A stretch of 64,000 bases of DNA from Bacilli bacterium (GCA_900771805.1 CAAGPL010000032.1:1-64000), one strand, 5' to 3'. Counted from the stretch's first letter, positions 35,107-48,694 are shown. The notes: generated by a model not told the origin, from the sequence alone. Numbers and translations: made by a program.

Positions 35107-36748
35107 AACTAAGTAATTTTTTACTTTTATATTTTTCATATTCATCATCTACATATTTAATATTATTAAAATTTTCAACTAAATAACTAATTCTTGAAAT
35201 TAAACATTCATAAATCATTTTCTCATTATTTTCCATTTTATAAGAACTATTATTAATATTTACTTTTACTATAAATTTAATTTCTCTATCTTTTAAATTA
35301 GAATTTATAATATTATTAACTTCTTCTTTAGATGCATTAAATTGACTATAAAATGTATCTTTTAATTTTATACTATTATCAATTAAAAATTTATTTTTAT
35401 ATTTTATAGATACATATTTTTTATATTGTTTATTAATTTTTGTTAATATTGGGAAATCATTTATAACTGGTAATATAAATTCATAAAACCAACTACTCAT
35501 AACTTTTCCATTATTAAATTTAACAAGATCAGAAGACGCATCAAATTTTTTCTGATTATTGCATTTTTGAAATTCAAGTAATAAATTATAATTTATATTT
35601 TCTAAATATTTTTCATTTGCTAATATAGATATTTTACTTAATGTATTTAATTTTCTTAATGAAACTGATTCAATTTGTCTTACTCTTTCTCTTGTAATAC
35701 CATACTTTTTACCAATCTCTTCTAAAGTATGTGGCCTTCCACCTTTAAATCCATATCTTAATAAAATAACTTCTTTTTCTCTTTCATTTAAAACATCTAA
35801 ACATTTTATTACTTCTTCTTTTAATTCTTTATTTAAAAAGGTTTTTTCAAGATTTACAGTAGGATCTTCTATTCTATCTTTAATAGAATATTCTTCTTCC
35901 TGTTTAATAGGTGCATCAAAAGATATAAAATCATTGTCTAACGATCTTAATTCTTCAAGTTCATTTTTATCTATTTTTAATATTTTAATTAATTCATCTT
36001 CTGTAGGTCTTCTATTTAATTCAGATAACAACTTATTATAAGCAGTTTTATATCTAGTTAATTTTTCATTTTTATGTACTGGAATTCTAATTATCTTTGA
36101 TTTTTCTATTATAGAACGAGTTATAGCTTGTCTTATCCACCAGGTTGCATATGTTGAAAATTTATATCCTAAAGTAACATCATATTTTTCAACTGCTTTA
36201 ATTAAACCAATATTTCCTTCTTGAACCAAATCATCAATTGATAATCCTTTTCCAACATATTTTTTTGCAATAGATACAACTAATCTTAAATTAGACTCAA
36301 TTAACTTATTTTTTGCATATAAACTACCATTATTTAATTTAAAAAATAAATCCTGTTCTTCATTTTTATTTAACAATGGTATTTTACTTATTTCCTTTAA
36401 ATAAGTTTTAAATGAATCATCTTCAATTACTTCTTCTTTTGTTATTTCTTCATTTATTAATTCTATATTATTTTTATCACAATATATTTCTAATAACAAT
36501 AAAAAAGTATTTGTTTTATAATTTTCTAATATATTAGTTATATTTATTTTATTATTAATAGTAAGCTCATTTAATATATTATTTATCTTTTTATTTTTTA
36601 ATAAATTATTTATATAAAAACTAATATCATCTGTTTTTAATTTATTAATTTTATAACACAAATTATGTAAGAATAAATATGGATCAGATATATTGCTATT
36701 ATTTATATAATTTTCAATTTTTTCTTCATAATTTTCATTTATATTCAT
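35105..36748 (-). CDS. rpoD: Primary-type sigma-70 factor with a long C-terminal extension
   Basis: The 547-residue protein has region 1.2 at about 111-140, region 2 at 147-215 ([18 protein letters not shown] and [13 protein letters not shown]), region 3, and region 4 at 305-370 with the [23 protein letters not shown]. These are typical of the housekeeping factor. Sigma-A factors normally end soon after region 4, but here about 175 residues follow, Lys/Asn/Tyr-rich and without a recognised domain. The first 110 residues are also unusual and lack acidic region 1.1. It has its own promoter. Whether it is the only primary sigma factor cannot be told here. Confidence 0.82.
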   Translation of the reverse strand: MNINENYEEKIENYINNSNISDPYLFLHNLCYKINKLKTDDISFYINNLLKNKKINNILNELTINNKINITNILENYKTNTFLLLLEIYCDKNNIELINEEITKEEVIEDDSFKTYLKEISKIPLLNKNEEQDLFFKLNNGSLYAKNKLIESNLRLVVSIAKKYVGKGLSIDDLVQEGNIGLIKAVEKYDVTLGYKFSTYATWWIRQAITRSIIEKSKIIRIPVHKNEKLTRYKTAYNKLLSELNRRPTEDELIKILKIDKNELEELRSLDNDFISFDAPIKQEEEYSIKDRIEDPTVNLEKTFLNKELKEEVIKCLDVLNEREKEVILLRYGFKGGRPHTLEEIGKKYGITRERVRQIESVSLRKLNTLSKISILANEKYLENINYNLLLEFQKCNNQKKFDASSDLVKFNNGKVMSSWFYEFILPVINDFPILTKINKQYKKYVSIKYKNKFLIDNSIKLKDTFYSQFNASKEEVNNIINSNLKDREIKFIVKVNINNSSYKMENNEKMIYECLISRISYLVENFNNIKYVDDEYEKYKSKKLLS

Positions 36749-36773
36749 AATAATACCACCTTTTTTTCATGTT

Positions 36774-36802
36774 ATAATAACATTTGTTTAAAAATAAGTC
36801 AA
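36774..36802 (-). promoter_or_regulatory. Promoter of the sigma factor gene
   Basis: Minus-strand -35 TTGACT (36797-36802), 17-bp spacer and extended -10 TATTAT (36774-36779). It begins directly after the dnaJ terminator. Confidence 0.8.
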
Positions 36803-36805
36803 ATT

Positions 36806-36832
36806 AAAATGGATAATATTTTATCCATTTTT
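36806..36832 (-). terminator. dnaJ terminator
   Basis: AAAATGGATAA and TTATCCATTTT arms with a short loop and a T-rich tail at the end of the heat-shock operon. Confidence 0.75.
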
Positions 36833-37960
36833 CTTAACAAATTTATCAAAAGTAGTAAAGTCAGAAGTTTTTAAATTAGTTTGTGCTAATTCTTCTAATA
36901 ATTTTTTTTGCTTTCTATCTAATTTAGTTGGTGTTATAACTTTTAATATAACATATAAATCCCCTGTACCACGTTTTGAAGGAGATTTAAGTCCCTTTCC
37001 TTTTAGTCTTTGTCTTTCTCCTGATTGACTTCCTGGAGCAATAGTTAAAATAACGTTTCTATCAAGGGTTGGAACTTCTTTTTTACAACCTAAAGTAGCT
37101 TCCGTAATAGTAAGTGGTAAAGTTACAAATAAATCATTATCATCTCTTTTAAATATTGGATGTTCTTTTACTTTTATTTCAATATAAACATCTCCATTTG
37201 GTCCACCATTTTCTCCTGCTGGACCTTTATTTGCTACTCTTAAATGATCACCTGTATCAACTCCTGCTGGAACGTTTACTATGATGTTTTTCTTAACTTT
37301 CTTTTTACCTGTTCCGCGGCAAGTTGTACATTTATTTGTGTATGTTTCACCTGTACCATAACAAGTAGGGCAAACCCTTTGTGTAATAAATGCTCCTAAA
37401 ATACTTCTTTGTTGTTCTTTTATATATCCTGTTCCCTTACAATCAGGACAAGTCTTAATGCCTGTTCCACCTTTTCCATTGCAGTCTGGACATTTATCAT
37501 CAATGTTTAATGAAACTGTTGTTTTAGTTCCAAATGCTGCCTCTTCAAAATCCATCTCAAATATTACATTAATATCTGGACCCTTTGTTTTTTTTGTGGC
37601 ATTTGATGATCTTCCGCCTCCAAAGAACGATGAATCTCCACCAAAACCAAAACCTGCTCCAAATATATCTTTAAATATATCTGATGCATCAAAATCAGCA
37701 AAGCCAGAAAAACCACCAGCTCCATTAAAGCCTCCGTTTTGGTCAAATGCTGCATGACCAAATCTATCATATTTATCTTTCTTTTCTTTATCTGATAATA
37801 CTGAGTATGCTTCTTGAACTTCTTTAAATTTTTCTGCTGCATCTTTTTCTTTAGAAACATCAGGGTGATATTTCTTAGCTAACTTTCTAAATGCACTTTT
37901 AATTTCAGCATCTGTTGCAGTTTTAGAAACACCAAGTACCTCATAATAGTCTTTCTTCAT
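36821..37960 (-). CDS. dnaJ: Chaperone DnaJ
   Basis: Co-chaperone that stimulates the DnaK ATPase. The 379-residue product has a J domain at residues 1-70 with HPD, a Gly/Phe-rich region (70-120), four CxxCxGxG-type zinc repeats ([32 protein letters not shown]) at about 150-225 and two C-terminal beta domains. It is the last gene of the hrcA-grpE-dnaK unit, with pepF between it and dnaK. Confidence 0.97.
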   Translation of the reverse strand: MKKDYYEVLGVSKTATDAEIKSAFRKLAKKYHPDVSKEKDAAEKFKEVQEAYSVLSDKEKKDKYDRFGHAAFDQNGGFNGAGGFSGFADFDASDIFKDIFGAGFGFGGDSSFFGGGRSSNATKKTKGPDINVIFEMDFEEAAFGTKTTVSLNIDDKCPDCNGKGGTGIKTCPDCKGTGYIKEQQRSILGAFITQRVCPTCYGTGETYTNKCTTCRGTGKKKVKKNIIVNVPAGVDTGDHLRVANKGPAGENGGPNGDVYIEIKVKEHPIFKRDDNDLFVTLPLTITEATLGCKKEVPTLDRNVILTIAPGSQSGERQRLKGKGLKSPSKRGTGDLYVILKVITPTKLDRKQKKLLEELAQTNLKTSDFTTFDKFVKKNG

Positions 37961-37976
37961 CCTTACAAAATACCTC

Positions 37977-39779
37977 CTAACTATTATATATATCTTTAAA
38001 TTCTTTTAAATATTTCTCAAAAGTCTTAATAGCTGATAAAATAACGGACTTGCTATTTAAATTAACGCCTGCTATTTTTAACTCATCTAAAGGATACATC
38101 GAACCACCTGATTTTAAAAATTTCATATAGTTTTCTAGTGCACCTTCTTTATTATTTAAAATACCATCTACAATATAACTTGCAGCTGATATTCCAGTTG
38201 CGTATTTATATACGTAAAAGTTGTAGTAAAAATGCGGTATTCTAGCCCATTCATATCTAATTAAGTCGTCACATAAAACATTAGGTCCAAAGTATTTTTT
38301 AACTAGGTTGTAATATGTATTTGATAATAAATCACTAGTTAATACTTCACCTTTTTCTCTTAAATTATGAGTTTCTTTTTCAAACTCTGCAAACATTGTT
38401 TGCCTGTATAGTGTTGCCTTATATAAATCTAAAATATGATTTATAATAGCTAGTTTTTCATCTTTATTCTTAGAGTTTTTAAGCATGTAATTTGCAAGTA
38501 AAAGTTCGTTAACAGTTGATGCAACTTCTGCTACAAATATCTCATATGATGAATATTGATAAGGGTTATTTTTACAAGATAAGTATGTATGCATAGAGTG
38601 TCCAAGTTCATGAGCTAGCGTTGATACATCATTTAGCGTTCCTTCAAAGTTTAATAAAACATATGGATTAACATCAAAATTACCTGACGAATATGCACCT
38701 GATCTCTTACCTTTACTATGATAAATATCTATCCATTTTTCATCAAAGGCTTTATTTAAGTTTTTGATGTAGTTATCACCTAAAACGCTTAATGCATCTA
38801 TTACTATTTCTTTAGCTTCATCAAATGAATATTTTTTATCTACCTTATTTATTATTTCAACATAAGTATCATACATGCAAAGACGATCAAGACAAAGAAT
38901 TTCTTTTTTTAAATCATAATAATCATATAATACATTCATATTATCATTAATAACTTTTATTAAATTATCATAAATATCTATTGATACATTATCAGAAAAT
39001 AAAGAAGCACTAATTGCACTATCATAATTTCTTATTTTAGCTAATACAACGTTATTTTCTACCTCACCTTTATAAGTAGATGTTATAGTTCTTATATATT
39101 TCTTATACTTATTATGAAGCATCTCAAAAGCTTTTTTTCGCACACTTCTATCTTTTGATTTTATAAATAATGAGTAATTACTTTCATTAAACTTAACTTT
39201 ATTACCTTTTTCATCAGTAATATAATCATATTCAAAATCAGAATCAGTTAACGCTTCATAAGTCTCTTCTGGGTTAGATAGACATTTAGATAAATTTGAT
39301 AACATCTTTTCTTTTTCTTCATCTAACGTGTGATTCTTAAACCTATATATTTTTTCAATACTAAATCTATAATCTTCTAATTTTTCTTCATCTTTATAAA
39401 ATTCATTTAATTTTTCTTCATCTAGTTTTAATATTTCAGGAACAACAAAAGATGATAATTCATTATATTTAGTAAATAAATCAGAAACTTTATTTGTCAT
39501 TACTTTATATTTTTCATCTAAAGTATTAGCATCATAATTTAGATGAGCATAATAATATATTTTTTCTAATTTTCTTGATACTTCTTCATCATATTTTAAA
39601 TATTCATAAAGTCTTTTACCATTACTTAGAAAATTATCTTTATACTCCAAAACTTTTAATATTTTCTCTTTTACATCATCAAAATCTTTTTTCCACTCTT
39701 TTTCATCTTTATATATCTTTGTTAAATCCCATTTATACTTATCTTCAATCTCACATCTTAACTTTTCTTCTTTAGCCAT
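37977..39779 (-). CDS. pepF: Oligoendopeptidase F (M3 metallopeptidase)
   Basis: A cytosolic zinc peptidase that cuts short peptides. The 600-residue length and the HELGH zinc site in [16 protein letters not shown] are those of PepF. The C-terminal region with [16 protein letters not shown] is also typical. It lies 16 bp upstream of dnaJ and 67 bp downstream of dnaK, with a stem-loop before it. Its insertion between dnaK and dnaJ suggests it is part of the heat-shock response. Confidence 0.95.
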   Translation of the reverse strand: MAKEEKLRCEIEDKYKWDLTKIYKDEKEWKKDFDDVKEKILKVLEYKDNFLSNGKRLYEYLKYDEEVSRKLEKIYYYAHLNYDANTLDEKYKVMTNKVSDLFTKYNELSSFVVPEILKLDEEKLNEFYKDEEKLEDYRFSIEKIYRFKNHTLDEEKEKMLSNLSKCLSNPEETYEALTDSDFEYDYITDEKGNKVKFNESNYSLFIKSKDRSVRKKAFEMLHNKYKKYIRTITSTYKGEVENNVVLAKIRNYDSAISASLFSDNVSIDIYDNLIKVINDNMNVLYDYYDLKKEILCLDRLCMYDTYVEIINKVDKKYSFDEAKEIVIDALSVLGDNYIKNLNKAFDEKWIDIYHSKGKRSGAYSSGNFDVNPYVLLNFEGTLNDVSTLAHELGHSMHTYLSCKNNPYQYSSYEIFVAEVASTVNELLLANYMLKNSKNKDEKLAIINHILDLYKATLYRQTMFAEFEKETHNLREKGEVLTSDLLSNTYYNLVKKYFGPNVLCDDLIRYEWARIPHFYYNFYVYKYATGISAASYIVDGILNNKEGALENYMKFLKSGGSMYPLDELKIAGVNLNSKSVILSAIKTFEKYLKEFKDIYNS

Positions 39780-39803
39780 AGACTCTCCTTTTTATTTAAA
39801 CAT

Positions 39804-39832
39804 AAAGTTCTAGCTTTAAATGCTAGAACTTT
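39804..39832 (-). terminator. Stem-loop between dnaK and pepF (weak terminator or attenuator)
   Basis: An 11-bp perfect stem, AAAGTTCTAGC/GCTAGAACTTT, follows dnaK. The tail is only TATGTTTAAAT, so it is probably a partial terminator or an RNA-stability element that lowers pepF-dnaJ relative to dnaK. Confidence 0.55.
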
Positions 39833-39846
39833 ACTACTATTATTTT

Positions 39847-42206
<2,360 letters not shown>

Positions 42207-42209
42207 ACT

Positions 42210-43199
42210 CTACCTTTCTATGTTATGTTTTATAAAATCAAGTAATGATACAACTTTTTCATAGTCCATTCTTTTTGGTCCTAATATTGCTATTGTACCT
42301 TCCTGACCATTTACAGCATACTTTGTCTTTATAATAGAAACATCATCATCAAAATTACTTTCATGACCAATATAAACATTTATATCTTTATCATCAGCTT
42401 CTATTTTTTCTATCATATCTTCATTATCAAATTTATTTAGTAATTCTTTTATCTTTGAAACATTATCAAATTCTCTATAATCTAAAAATTTAGTCCTACC
42501 TGACATATGCATATGACTTTTATATGAGAATTCACTAAAAGCAGTATAAAATGCCTGATATAATGCTTCATGCGATTTAACATAATTACCTATTATTGGT
42601 TTAATTTCAAATTCAAGTTTAGAACTTACCTCATTTAAAGGTGTACCTATTAGAAGTTTATTAATTAATTCAACTACTTTTTTAATATCAGAAGGTGATA
42701 CATTTTCACCAACATTTAATTCCTTATGTTCTACATGTCCCTTATCCGTTATAACAATTGCAATTACTTTATTATTACTAAAAGGAACTGCTTGAACTTC
42801 TTTTAAATTATTTTCTCTAGCAGACGATCCTAAAACCACAGAAGTACAATTAGTTATTTCCGATATTATTTCCATACTTCTTGTAATTGCATCTGATAAT
42901 ACTAATTGTTTGTTATCAAAAATAGTCTGAAGTTTAAGTACTTCTTCATCAGTCATTTTTTTAGGTTCCATTAAATTATCAACATAATAACGATATCCTT
43001 TTTCACTTGGAACTCTGCCAGATGATGTATGTGTTTTTTCTAAATAACTCATATTTTCTAAAGAAGCCATTTCATTTCTTATAGTTGCAGATGAACATTT
43101 AAGTACATTACATAATCCTCCAGAGCCAATAGGCATTGCAGTTTTAATATATTCTTCAACTATAAGTTTAAGAAGTTCTTTTTTTCTTTCACTTAGCAA
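42210..43199 (-). CDS. hrcA: Heat-inducible repressor HrcA
   Basis: HrcA binds CIRCE operators and represses the groE and dnaK operons. The 329-residue protein has a winged HTH at residues 1-75 (SSATIRNEMASLENMSYLEK, SGRVPSEKGYRYYVD) and a GAF-like core ending in the AILGPKRMDYEKVVSLLDFI region. It is the first gene of the operon, so it is autoregulated by the operator at 43250-43276. Confidence 0.97.
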   Translation of the reverse strand: MLSERKKELLKLIVEEYIKTAMPIGSGGLCNVLKCSSATIRNEMASLENMSYLEKTHTSSGRVPSEKGYRYYVDNLMEPKKMTDEEVLKLQTIFDNKQLVLSDAITRSMEIISEITNCTSVVLGSSARENNLKEVQAVPFSNNKVIAIVITDKGHVEHKELNVGENVSPSDIKKVVELINKLLIGTPLNEVSSKLEFEIKPIIGNYVKSHEALYQAFYTAFSEFSYKSHMHMSGRTKFLDYREFDNVSKIKELLNKFDNEDMIEKIEADDKDINVYIGHESNFDDDVSIIKTKYAVNGQEGTIAILGPKRMDYEKVVSLLDFIKHNIER

Positions 43200-43233
43200 A
43201 ATAAATCACCTTCTTTTTTTGTAGTCTAACAGT

Positions 43234-43276
43234 ATTATAATATGTAATTTTAGCAATGTCAATACATGAGTGCTAA
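43234..43276 (-). promoter_or_regulatory. Heat-shock promoter with CIRCE operator
   Basis: A perfect -35 TTGACA (43257-43262), 17-bp spacer and -10 TATAAT (43234-43239). The operator TTAGCACTC-N9-CATTGCTAA (minus strand, 43250-43276) overlaps the -35. One half-site is the exact CIRCE half; the other departs from GAGTGCTAA at two bases that belong to TTGACA. Confidence 0.9.
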
Positions 43277-43293
43277 TATTTTATTAAAAATTA

Positions 43294-43319
43294 TTAAAAA
43301 AATCAGGTTTAAAACCTGA
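43294..43319 (-). terminator. Terminator of the 43324-43707 gene
   Basis: TCAGGTTT/AAACCTGA stem with a following minus-strand T7 run, immediately upstream of the CIRCE region. Confidence 0.88.
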
Positions 43320-43323
43320 CAAA

Positions 43324-43707
43324 TTACTTTATAAAACTAATTATCTTATCAACACCTATTATATATATAATTAATGCTACTATATCAATAAACAAAAGAA
43401 TAGATAATAATATAATTAGCGGTGCTTTACTTTTCTTTTTCTCATTTAAACTTTCATTTACAGTTTCATAACTAATAGTAGAATCTAACTTATCAGTATC
43501 ATTTTCATTAACACTATTATCACTAACTATATTTTCATTAGTATTATTATCACTATTAATTTTTTGATTAGATACTGAAGAATCATTATTTTCTAAAACA
43601 GTTGGAATATCACTTAAAACTTCCTCTTTACTTTCTTCTGTTATATCGTTATTTTCATTTAACTCTTCAATTACTTCTTCTTGCTCTAAATTATTATTTT
43701 CTTCCAT
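43324..43707 (-). CDS. Acidic C-terminally anchored membrane protein
   Basis: The ATG at 43707 has GGAGGGG upstream and a promoter at 43735-43763 that starts transcription after the longer candidate start. The 127-residue product has about 90 residues rich in Glu, Asp, Asn and Ser, a KKKSK cluster, and one membrane helix at about residues 96-125 near the C-terminus. No family is recognised. It stands between hemW and the hrcA operon. Confidence 0.55.
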   Translation of the reverse strand: MEENNNLEQEEVIEELNENNDITEESKEEVLSDIPTVLENNDSSVSNQKINSDNNTNENIVSDNSVNENDTDKLDSTISYETVNESLNEKKKSKAPLIILLSILLFIDIVALIIYIIGVDKIISFIK

Positions 43708-43734
43708 AATAGGCCCCTCCGTACTATAATTAGT

Positions 43735-43763
43735 ATTATACAATATTTTTTTATTCAATTCAA
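43735..43763 (-). promoter_or_regulatory. Promoter of the 43324-43707 gene
   Basis: Minus-strand -35 TTGAAT (43758-43763), 17-bp spacer and -10 TATAAT (43735-43740). The -35 lies in the last codons of hemW. Confidence 0.7.
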
Positions 43764-44855
43764 GTTGTAAGTATCAAGCAATTTTAAAATAATCTCATTT
43801 GAAACAAATAAATATTTTTCAGGAATAAATAAATTATTATTTTTTAAAATAAGAACCTTATCTTTTATCAAACTTGAAATATCAAAAATATTATTAATAG
43901 GCAACTTATATTTTTCTTCAAATTTTAAAATATTAATTCCTTTTATTTTTCTAAGTCCAAGCATAACTTCATCTTTTATAAGTTCTTCTTTAGTTAATTT
44001 TTCTTCCATAATTTTAGTTATTCCATTATTATATCTAAATATACTTTTAGTATTATCGTATCTAACATTATCAATGAAACCTGATGCTCCCGCTCCAAAG
44101 CCGTAATACTGTTCATTATTCCAATATGTTAAATTATGTTTAGAAGAAAAACTATCTTTAGAAAAATTGCTTAATTCATAATGATTATATCCATTATCTT
44201 TTAATTTACTAACTATTTTATAATACATTTTATTTTGTATATCTTCATCTAATTCTTTTATATTATTTAACCCTAATTTGGTATGTTCTTCTAAAATAAG
44301 AGCATACGTACTAATATGTGGGACATTTAGCTTTTTTATTATTTTTAAATCATTTACTAAATCATTTACACTTTCACCTGGTATGGCATACATTAAATCT
44401 ATATTAATATTAGAAAAATATCTTTTTGTAAGATTTATTTTTTCTATCATAGCTTTTTTATTAATTGGCCTATTTAAGATTTTAGAAAATTTTTCATTAA
44501 AGGTTTGAATACCTATACTTATTCTATTTACTCTATTATTTTTTAAAATAACTAATAATTCTTCATTTATATCTTCATAATTGCATTCGAAAGTAAATTC
44601 ATAACTACTATTTAATTTTAATAATTTAAGAATATCAAATAATATTTTTAAATTATTCTTTGATAAAGAACTTGGAGTTCCACCACCTATATATAATGTA
44701 TTTAATATTTCACCTTTATAATTTATATTTATTTCACTTTTTAAATTATTTAAGTATTTAGTTACAATAGTATCATCATAATAATTTTTACAAAAATCAC
44801 AATATGAGCATATATTTTTGCAAAAAGGAATATGAACATAACAACTTTTAATCAT
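43755..44855 (-). CDS. hemW: HemW-type radical SAM protein
   Basis: HemW is a radical-SAM heme chaperone formerly annotated as HemN. The 366-residue protein has the cluster motif C-x3-C-x2-C at C12, C16 and C19 (HIPFCKNICSYC), the TLYIGGGTPSSL motif, and RISIGIQTFNEK. The HemW-type HNLTYWNNEQYYGFGAGA region follows. Its position between lepA and hrcA is the Bacillus order. No other heme genes are visible. Confidence 0.92.
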   Translation of the reverse strand: MIKSCYVHIPFCKNICSYCDFCKNYYDDTIVTKYLNNLKSEININYKGEILNTLYIGGGTPSSLSKNNLKILFDILKLLKLNSSYEFTFECNYEDINEELLVILKNNRVNRISIGIQTFNEKFSKILNRPINKKAMIEKINLTKRYFSNINIDLMYAIPGESVNDLVNDLKIIKKLNVPHISTYALILEEHTKLGLNNIKELDEDIQNKMYYKIVSKLKDNGYNHYELSNFSKDSFSSKHNLTYWNNEQYYGFGAGASGFIDNVRYDNTKSIFRYNNGITKIMEEKLTKEELIKDEVMLGLRKIKGINILKFEEKYKLPINNIFDISSLIKDKVLILKNNNLFIPEKYLFVSNEIILKLLDTYNLN

Positions 44856-44857
44856 AA

Positions 44858-45304
44858 TTATCTCTTAAATGTGTTTTTATGATTTAATTCATATTTTTCT
44901 AAAACAGCATTATATAATTCTTCTCCTAGATTTTCTAATGTAAAATTATTATATATAGTTCCTTTAGAAACATCTTTAAATAACGCTAACTCTTCTAAAT
45001 TAATATCATCATTTTCTACGTAATAATTAGCTAAAGAAATAATCTCATCTTTTGTAAGAGAAAAATAACCTTTATTTCCATAAGTATACTTAGAACTTAA
45101 AAATCTCTTTTTTCTTTCTTCATCAATTAATATTTGTAAGTTTTTATTTAATCTTAGTGTTTTTCTTTCTCCATTAAAATATCTTATTAGTGTCGTTTTT
45201 GACATTCCATGTTTTTTTGCAAGATCATTAATTGAAATATCATTTTCTAAATATTCAATTGCTATTTGCTTCAATTTTTCATGTTCCATATCTATTTGTA
45301 CCAT
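44858..45304 (-). CDS. Two-HTH regulator, second half SpoIIID-like
   Basis: The 148-residue protein has two helix-turn-helix units. The first is at about residues 10-42 (ISINDLAKKHGMSKTTLIRY). The second is at about 85-125 (LEELALFKDVSKGTIYNNF), followed by a basic stretch. The second unit and its tail resemble SpoIIID, the mother-cell sporulation regulator. AGGAG precedes the ATG. It lies between lepA and hemW with gaps of 8 and 2 bp, so it is co-transcribed. The sporulation role is an inference supported by spoIIP and gpr nearby. Confidence 0.6.
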   Translation of the reverse strand: MVQIDMEHEKLKQIAIEYLENDISINDLAKKHGMSKTTLIRYFNGERKTLRLNKNLQILIDEERKKRFLSSKYTYGNKGYFSLTKDEIISLANYYVENDDINLEELALFKDVSKGTIYNNFTLENLGEELYNAVLEKYELNHKNTFKR

Positions 45305-45312
45305 AATTTCTC

Positions 45313-47109
45313 CTATTCATTATCTACTTTTAAAACTGATAAGAAGGCTTCTTGTGGAATTTCAACATTTCCAACTCTTTTCATTCTTTTTTTACCTTCT
45401 TTTTGTTTTTCTAAAAGTTTTCTTTTTCTTGATACGTCTCCCCCATAACATTTAGCAAGGACGTTTTTCTTAAGTGCTTTAATATCACTTCTTGCAATTG
45501 CTTTAGTTCCAATAACTGCTTGTATTGGTACTTCAAATAATTGTCTTGGAATTAATTTTCTTAAGTTTTCTACTACCGCTTTACCACGAGTATATGCAAA
45601 GTCTTTATGTGTAATAACAGATAGTGCATCAACTTCTTCTTTATTAATTAGGATGTCCATTTTTACTAAATTACTTACCTTATATCCTATTAATTCATAA
45701 TCAAATGATGCATATCCTTTTGTAAAAGATTTTAATTTATCAAAGAAATCATAAACAACTTCAGATAGAGGCATTTCATAGTGGATATTTACCCTATCAC
45801 TTGTTATATAATCCATATTTATATACTCTCCTCTTTTATCTTGACAAAGTTCCATAACAGAGCCTATATATTCACTAGGAACAAAAATATTTGTTTTTAT
45901 ATAAGGTTCTTTAATTTCTTTTATTTTAGTTCTATCAGGCATTTTATTTGGATTATCAACTAAAATTTCTTCACCACTTGTAAGTGTTACTTCATATACA
46001 ACAGAAGGACTTGTTGCAATTATATTTATACCAAACTCTCTTTCAATTCTCTCTTCCGTAACATCCATATGAAGCATTCCTAAAAATCCACATCTAAAGC
46101 CAAAACCTAATGCAACAGATGTTTCAGGTTCAAAAGATAATGCTGCATCATTTAATTTTAATTTTTCAAGAGCTGTTCTAAGGTCAGTATATTTATTAGA
46201 TTCAGTTGGATAAAGGCCACAAAAAACCATTGGTTTCATAGGTTTATAACCATCTAATAACTTACCCGGATTATTAGATAATGTAATTGTATCTCCAACT
46301 TTAATATCACTAACACTTTTAATTGATGCACATAAATATCCTACTTCTCCTGCACTTAAACTGTTAACTTTTGTTTCATATGGATTATGTTTACCAAGTT
46401 CTACTACTTCATATTCTGTATTTGTTGATATCATCTTTATTTTATCTCCAACTGATACTTTTCCATTAACTATTCTAGTCCATATTATTGCACCTCTATA
46501 AGATTCATAAAAACTATCAAAGATTAAGCCTTGTAATTTTTCATTTTTATTACCACTAGGTGCAGGAATTCTATCTACTATAGCATCTAAAAGATTATCT
46601 ATCCCATATCCAGTTTTAGCACTAGTTAAAATAATATCTTCTTCTTTAAAACCAAACGTTTCTATTATCTCTTGTTTAACTTTATCTATATCAGCATTTG
46701 GAAGATCTATCTTATTAATAATCGGTATTATAGTAAGATTATTTTCAAGTGCAAGATAAAGATTTGCAAGTGTTTGTGCTTCTATTCCTTGAGCTGCATC
46801 AACTACTAAAATGGCTCCTTCACAAGCTGCTAAAGAACGTGATACCTCATATGAAAAATCCACATGTCCTGGGGTATCTATTAAATGAAATAAATAGTCT
46901 TTTCCATCTTTTTTATAAGTAAGCTCTACTGCATTTAATTTTATAGTAATACCACGTTCTCTTTCAAGATCCATATTATCTAGCATTTGATCTTTAGATT
47001 CTCTTTTTGTTATAGCTCCTGTTTTTTCCATTATCCTATCAGCAAGAGTTGATTTACCATGATCTATATGTGCTATTATACTAAAATTTCTTATGTTTTC
47101 TTTTTCCAT
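45313..47109 (-). CDS. lepA: Elongation factor 4 (LepA)
   Basis: A ribosome-associated translational GTPase linked to 30S assembly and back-translocation. The 598-residue product has the G motifs [17 protein letters not shown] and NKIDLP, the EF-G-like domains, and the LepA-specific C-terminal domain with [25 protein letters not shown] segments and [20 protein letters not shown]. The position after gpr-spoIIP and before hemW is conserved. Confidence 0.98.
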   Translation of the reverse strand: MEKENIRNFSIIAHIDHGKSTLADRIMEKTGAITKRESKDQMLDNMDLERERGITIKLNAVELTYKKDGKDYLFHLIDTPGHVDFSYEVSRSLAACEGAILVVDAAQGIEAQTLANLYLALENNLTIIPIINKIDLPNADIDKVKQEIIETFGFKEEDIILTSAKTGYGIDNLLDAIVDRIPAPSGNKNEKLQGLIFDSFYESYRGAIIWTRIVNGKVSVGDKIKMISTNTEYEVVELGKHNPYETKVNSLSAGEVGYLCASIKSVSDIKVGDTITLSNNPGKLLDGYKPMKPMVFCGLYPTESNKYTDLRTALEKLKLNDAALSFEPETSVALGFGFRCGFLGMLHMDVTEERIEREFGINIIATSPSVVYEVTLTSGEEILVDNPNKMPDRTKIKEIKEPYIKTNIFVPSEYIGSVMELCQDKRGEYINMDYITSDRVNIHYEMPLSEVVYDFFDKLKSFTKGYASFDYELIGYKVSNLVKMDILINKEEVDALSVITHKDFAYTRGKAVVENLRKLIPRQLFEVPIQAVIGTKAIARSDIKALKKNVLAKCYGGDVSRKRKLLEKQKEGKKRMKRVGNVEIPQEAFLSVLKVDNE

Positions 47110-47151
47110 AAATTCACCTACTTATTTATTTTACCACATTGATTAAAAAGG

Positions 47152-47177
47152 AAAAAGCCCTTTATTAAAGGCTTTTT
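47152..47177 (-). terminator. Terminator between trpS and lepA
   Basis: AAAAAGCC/GGCTTTTT arms with an inner TTTA/TAAA pairing, in the 149-bp gap after trpS. Confidence 0.7.
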
Positions 47178-47258
47178 ATTAAAACTTCAATTTACTTTTA
47201 TAATTATATATACTTATATTTTATTTAAATAATTTTCTAACTATATTAAATTAAATTC

Positions 47259-48302
47259 TTATTCAAAATAATCTAGCATCATAGCTTTTTTAACTTCTTT
47301 TAATGTTTCCCTTGCTTTTTGTCTTGCTTTTTCTGTACCTTTTTTTAGTATCTCATATATTTTTTCTGGATCTTTAGCAAGTTCTTCTCTTCTTTTTCTA
47401 ATAGGTGCTAACTCTTCTTGCATAATATCATTTAAAAATCTTTTTATTTTCATATCCCCAAGGCCACCTTTTCGGTAATGGTCTTTTAATTCATCTAAGT
47501 TTTTATACTCAGGCATAAATTTCTCAAATGAATCATCCTTACAAAAAACATCTAAGTAAGTAAATACAACGTTACCTTCTACTTTACCAGGATCTCCTAC
47601 CCTTATATGGTTTGGATCAGTATACATACTAAATACTTTTCTTTTTATTTCATCAGCACTATCTTTTAAATAGATACAGTTATTTAAAGACTTACTCATT
47701 TTAGCATTACCATCTATTCCAACTAGTCTTCTTTCGTTTACGTTTTCTGGAAGAAGAGCTTCTGCTTCAACTAGTGTATCACCATAAATAGAATTAAACT
47801 TTCTAACTATTTCTCTTGCTTGTTCAAGCATTGGTAACTGGTCTTCTCCAACAGGAACTATATTTGCCTTAAAGGCAGTTATATCTGCTGTTTGACTTAC
47901 TGGATAAGTAAAGAATCCCGCTGGAATACTTTCTTCAAATCCTCTTAATTCTATTTCTTGCTTAACAGTTGGATTTCTATGTAAGCGAGCTACACTAACT
48001 AAGTTCATATAGTAAAAGGTAAGCTCAGTAAGTTCTGATACCTCAGATTGAATAAAATAATTAACCTTTTCTGGGTCAATGCCGCATGCTAAATTATCAA
48101 GTGCAACTTCTATTACGTTATCCCTTACCTTTTTTGGATTATCAAAATTATCCGTTAGTGCTTGCGCATCTGCTGCAAACAAATACATTTCATCATAATT
48201 TCCTTCATTTTGAATTTTTACTCTGTTTTTAAGTGAACCAACATAATGTCCTATGTGAAGTGGTCCTGTTGGTCTTTCTCCTGTTAATATAATATTTCCC
48301 AT
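47259..48302 (-). CDS. trpS: Tryptophanyl-tRNA synthetase
   Basis: Charges tRNA-Trp. The 347-residue class I enzyme has [16 protein letters not shown] (HIGH motif) at the N-terminus and [10 protein letters not shown] (KMSKS) near residue 205. GGAAGG precedes the ATG. It is inserted into the conserved gpr-spoIIP-lepA neighbourhood and has its own tryptophan T-box. Confidence 0.97.
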   Translation of the reverse strand: MGNIILTGERPTGPLHIGHYVGSLKNRVKIQNEGNYDEMYLFAADAQALTDNFDNPKKVRDNVIEVALDNLACGIDPEKVNYFIQSEVSELTELTFYYMNLVSVARLHRNPTVKQEIELRGFEESIPAGFFTYPVSQTADITAFKANIVPVGEDQLPMLEQAREIVRKFNSIYGDTLVEAEALLPENVNERRLVGIDGNAKMSKSLNNCIYLKDSADEIKRKVFSMYTDPNHIRVGDPGKVEGNVVFTYLDVFCKDDSFEKFMPEYKNLDELKDHYRKGGLGDMKIKRFLNDIMQEELAPIRKRREELAKDPEKIYEILKKGTEKARQKARETLKEVKKAMMLDYFE

Positions 48303-48405
48303 TATAACTTTTCCTTCCTTCTATTTATATTTTTTATGTTTATTTAAATTATTAATGCACCATCGTTTTGTAAACATAATAAAAAGTCCTCCTATATATT
48401 AAAAA

Positions 48406-48647
48406 AACTCTAATCCAACAATAGGATAAGAGTTATAATTCTTAAGTTTAATGCCACCTAATACGTACTACCATACATATGTTATAAGATAACGGGTAAC
48501 TTCCGTAATGCCATACTATAATTTTCCGGCATCATCTTGCAAGTCCATTTACTAAAAAGATTATATAGCATCCCACCAAACAGCTACTCTCTTAAGAATA
48601 ATCAGATTTTAGCTACTACTCTTGCTAAAGCGATTTGAATTTAAATA
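48406..48647 (-). ncRNA. Tryptophan T-box leader
   Basis: The minus strand has AAGAGAGTAGC, GTTTGGTGGGA, a TGG specifier in AAATGGACTT (48545-48547), and a T-box GGTGGCA (48452-48459). The UGGC fits the GCCA end expected for tRNA-Trp, but the sequence after it departs from the usual CCGCG. The terminator has AACTCTAATCC/GGATAAGAGTT-like arms (48407-48433) and a T7 run. About 100 nt without an obvious element separate it from trpS. Confidence 0.82.
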
Positions 48648-48654
48648 TACCTAA

Positions 48655-48683
48655 ATTATATAGAAATAGTGCTATTTTGTCAA
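48655..48683 (-). promoter_or_regulatory. Promoter of trpS
   Basis: A perfect consensus: minus-strand TTGACA (48678-48683), 17-bp spacer and TATAAT (48655-48660). Confidence 0.9.
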
Positions 48684-48694
48684 CATCATATAAA

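Noticed and set aside
37564..37860. Second minus-strand frame inside dnaJ
   Set aside because: It lies in another frame within the conserved J domain and Gly/Phe region and has biased low-complexity content; dnaJ explains the sequence.
48303..48405. Small gene between trpS and its T-box terminator
   Set aside because: No frame with a ribosome site is present; it seems to be untranslated leader.
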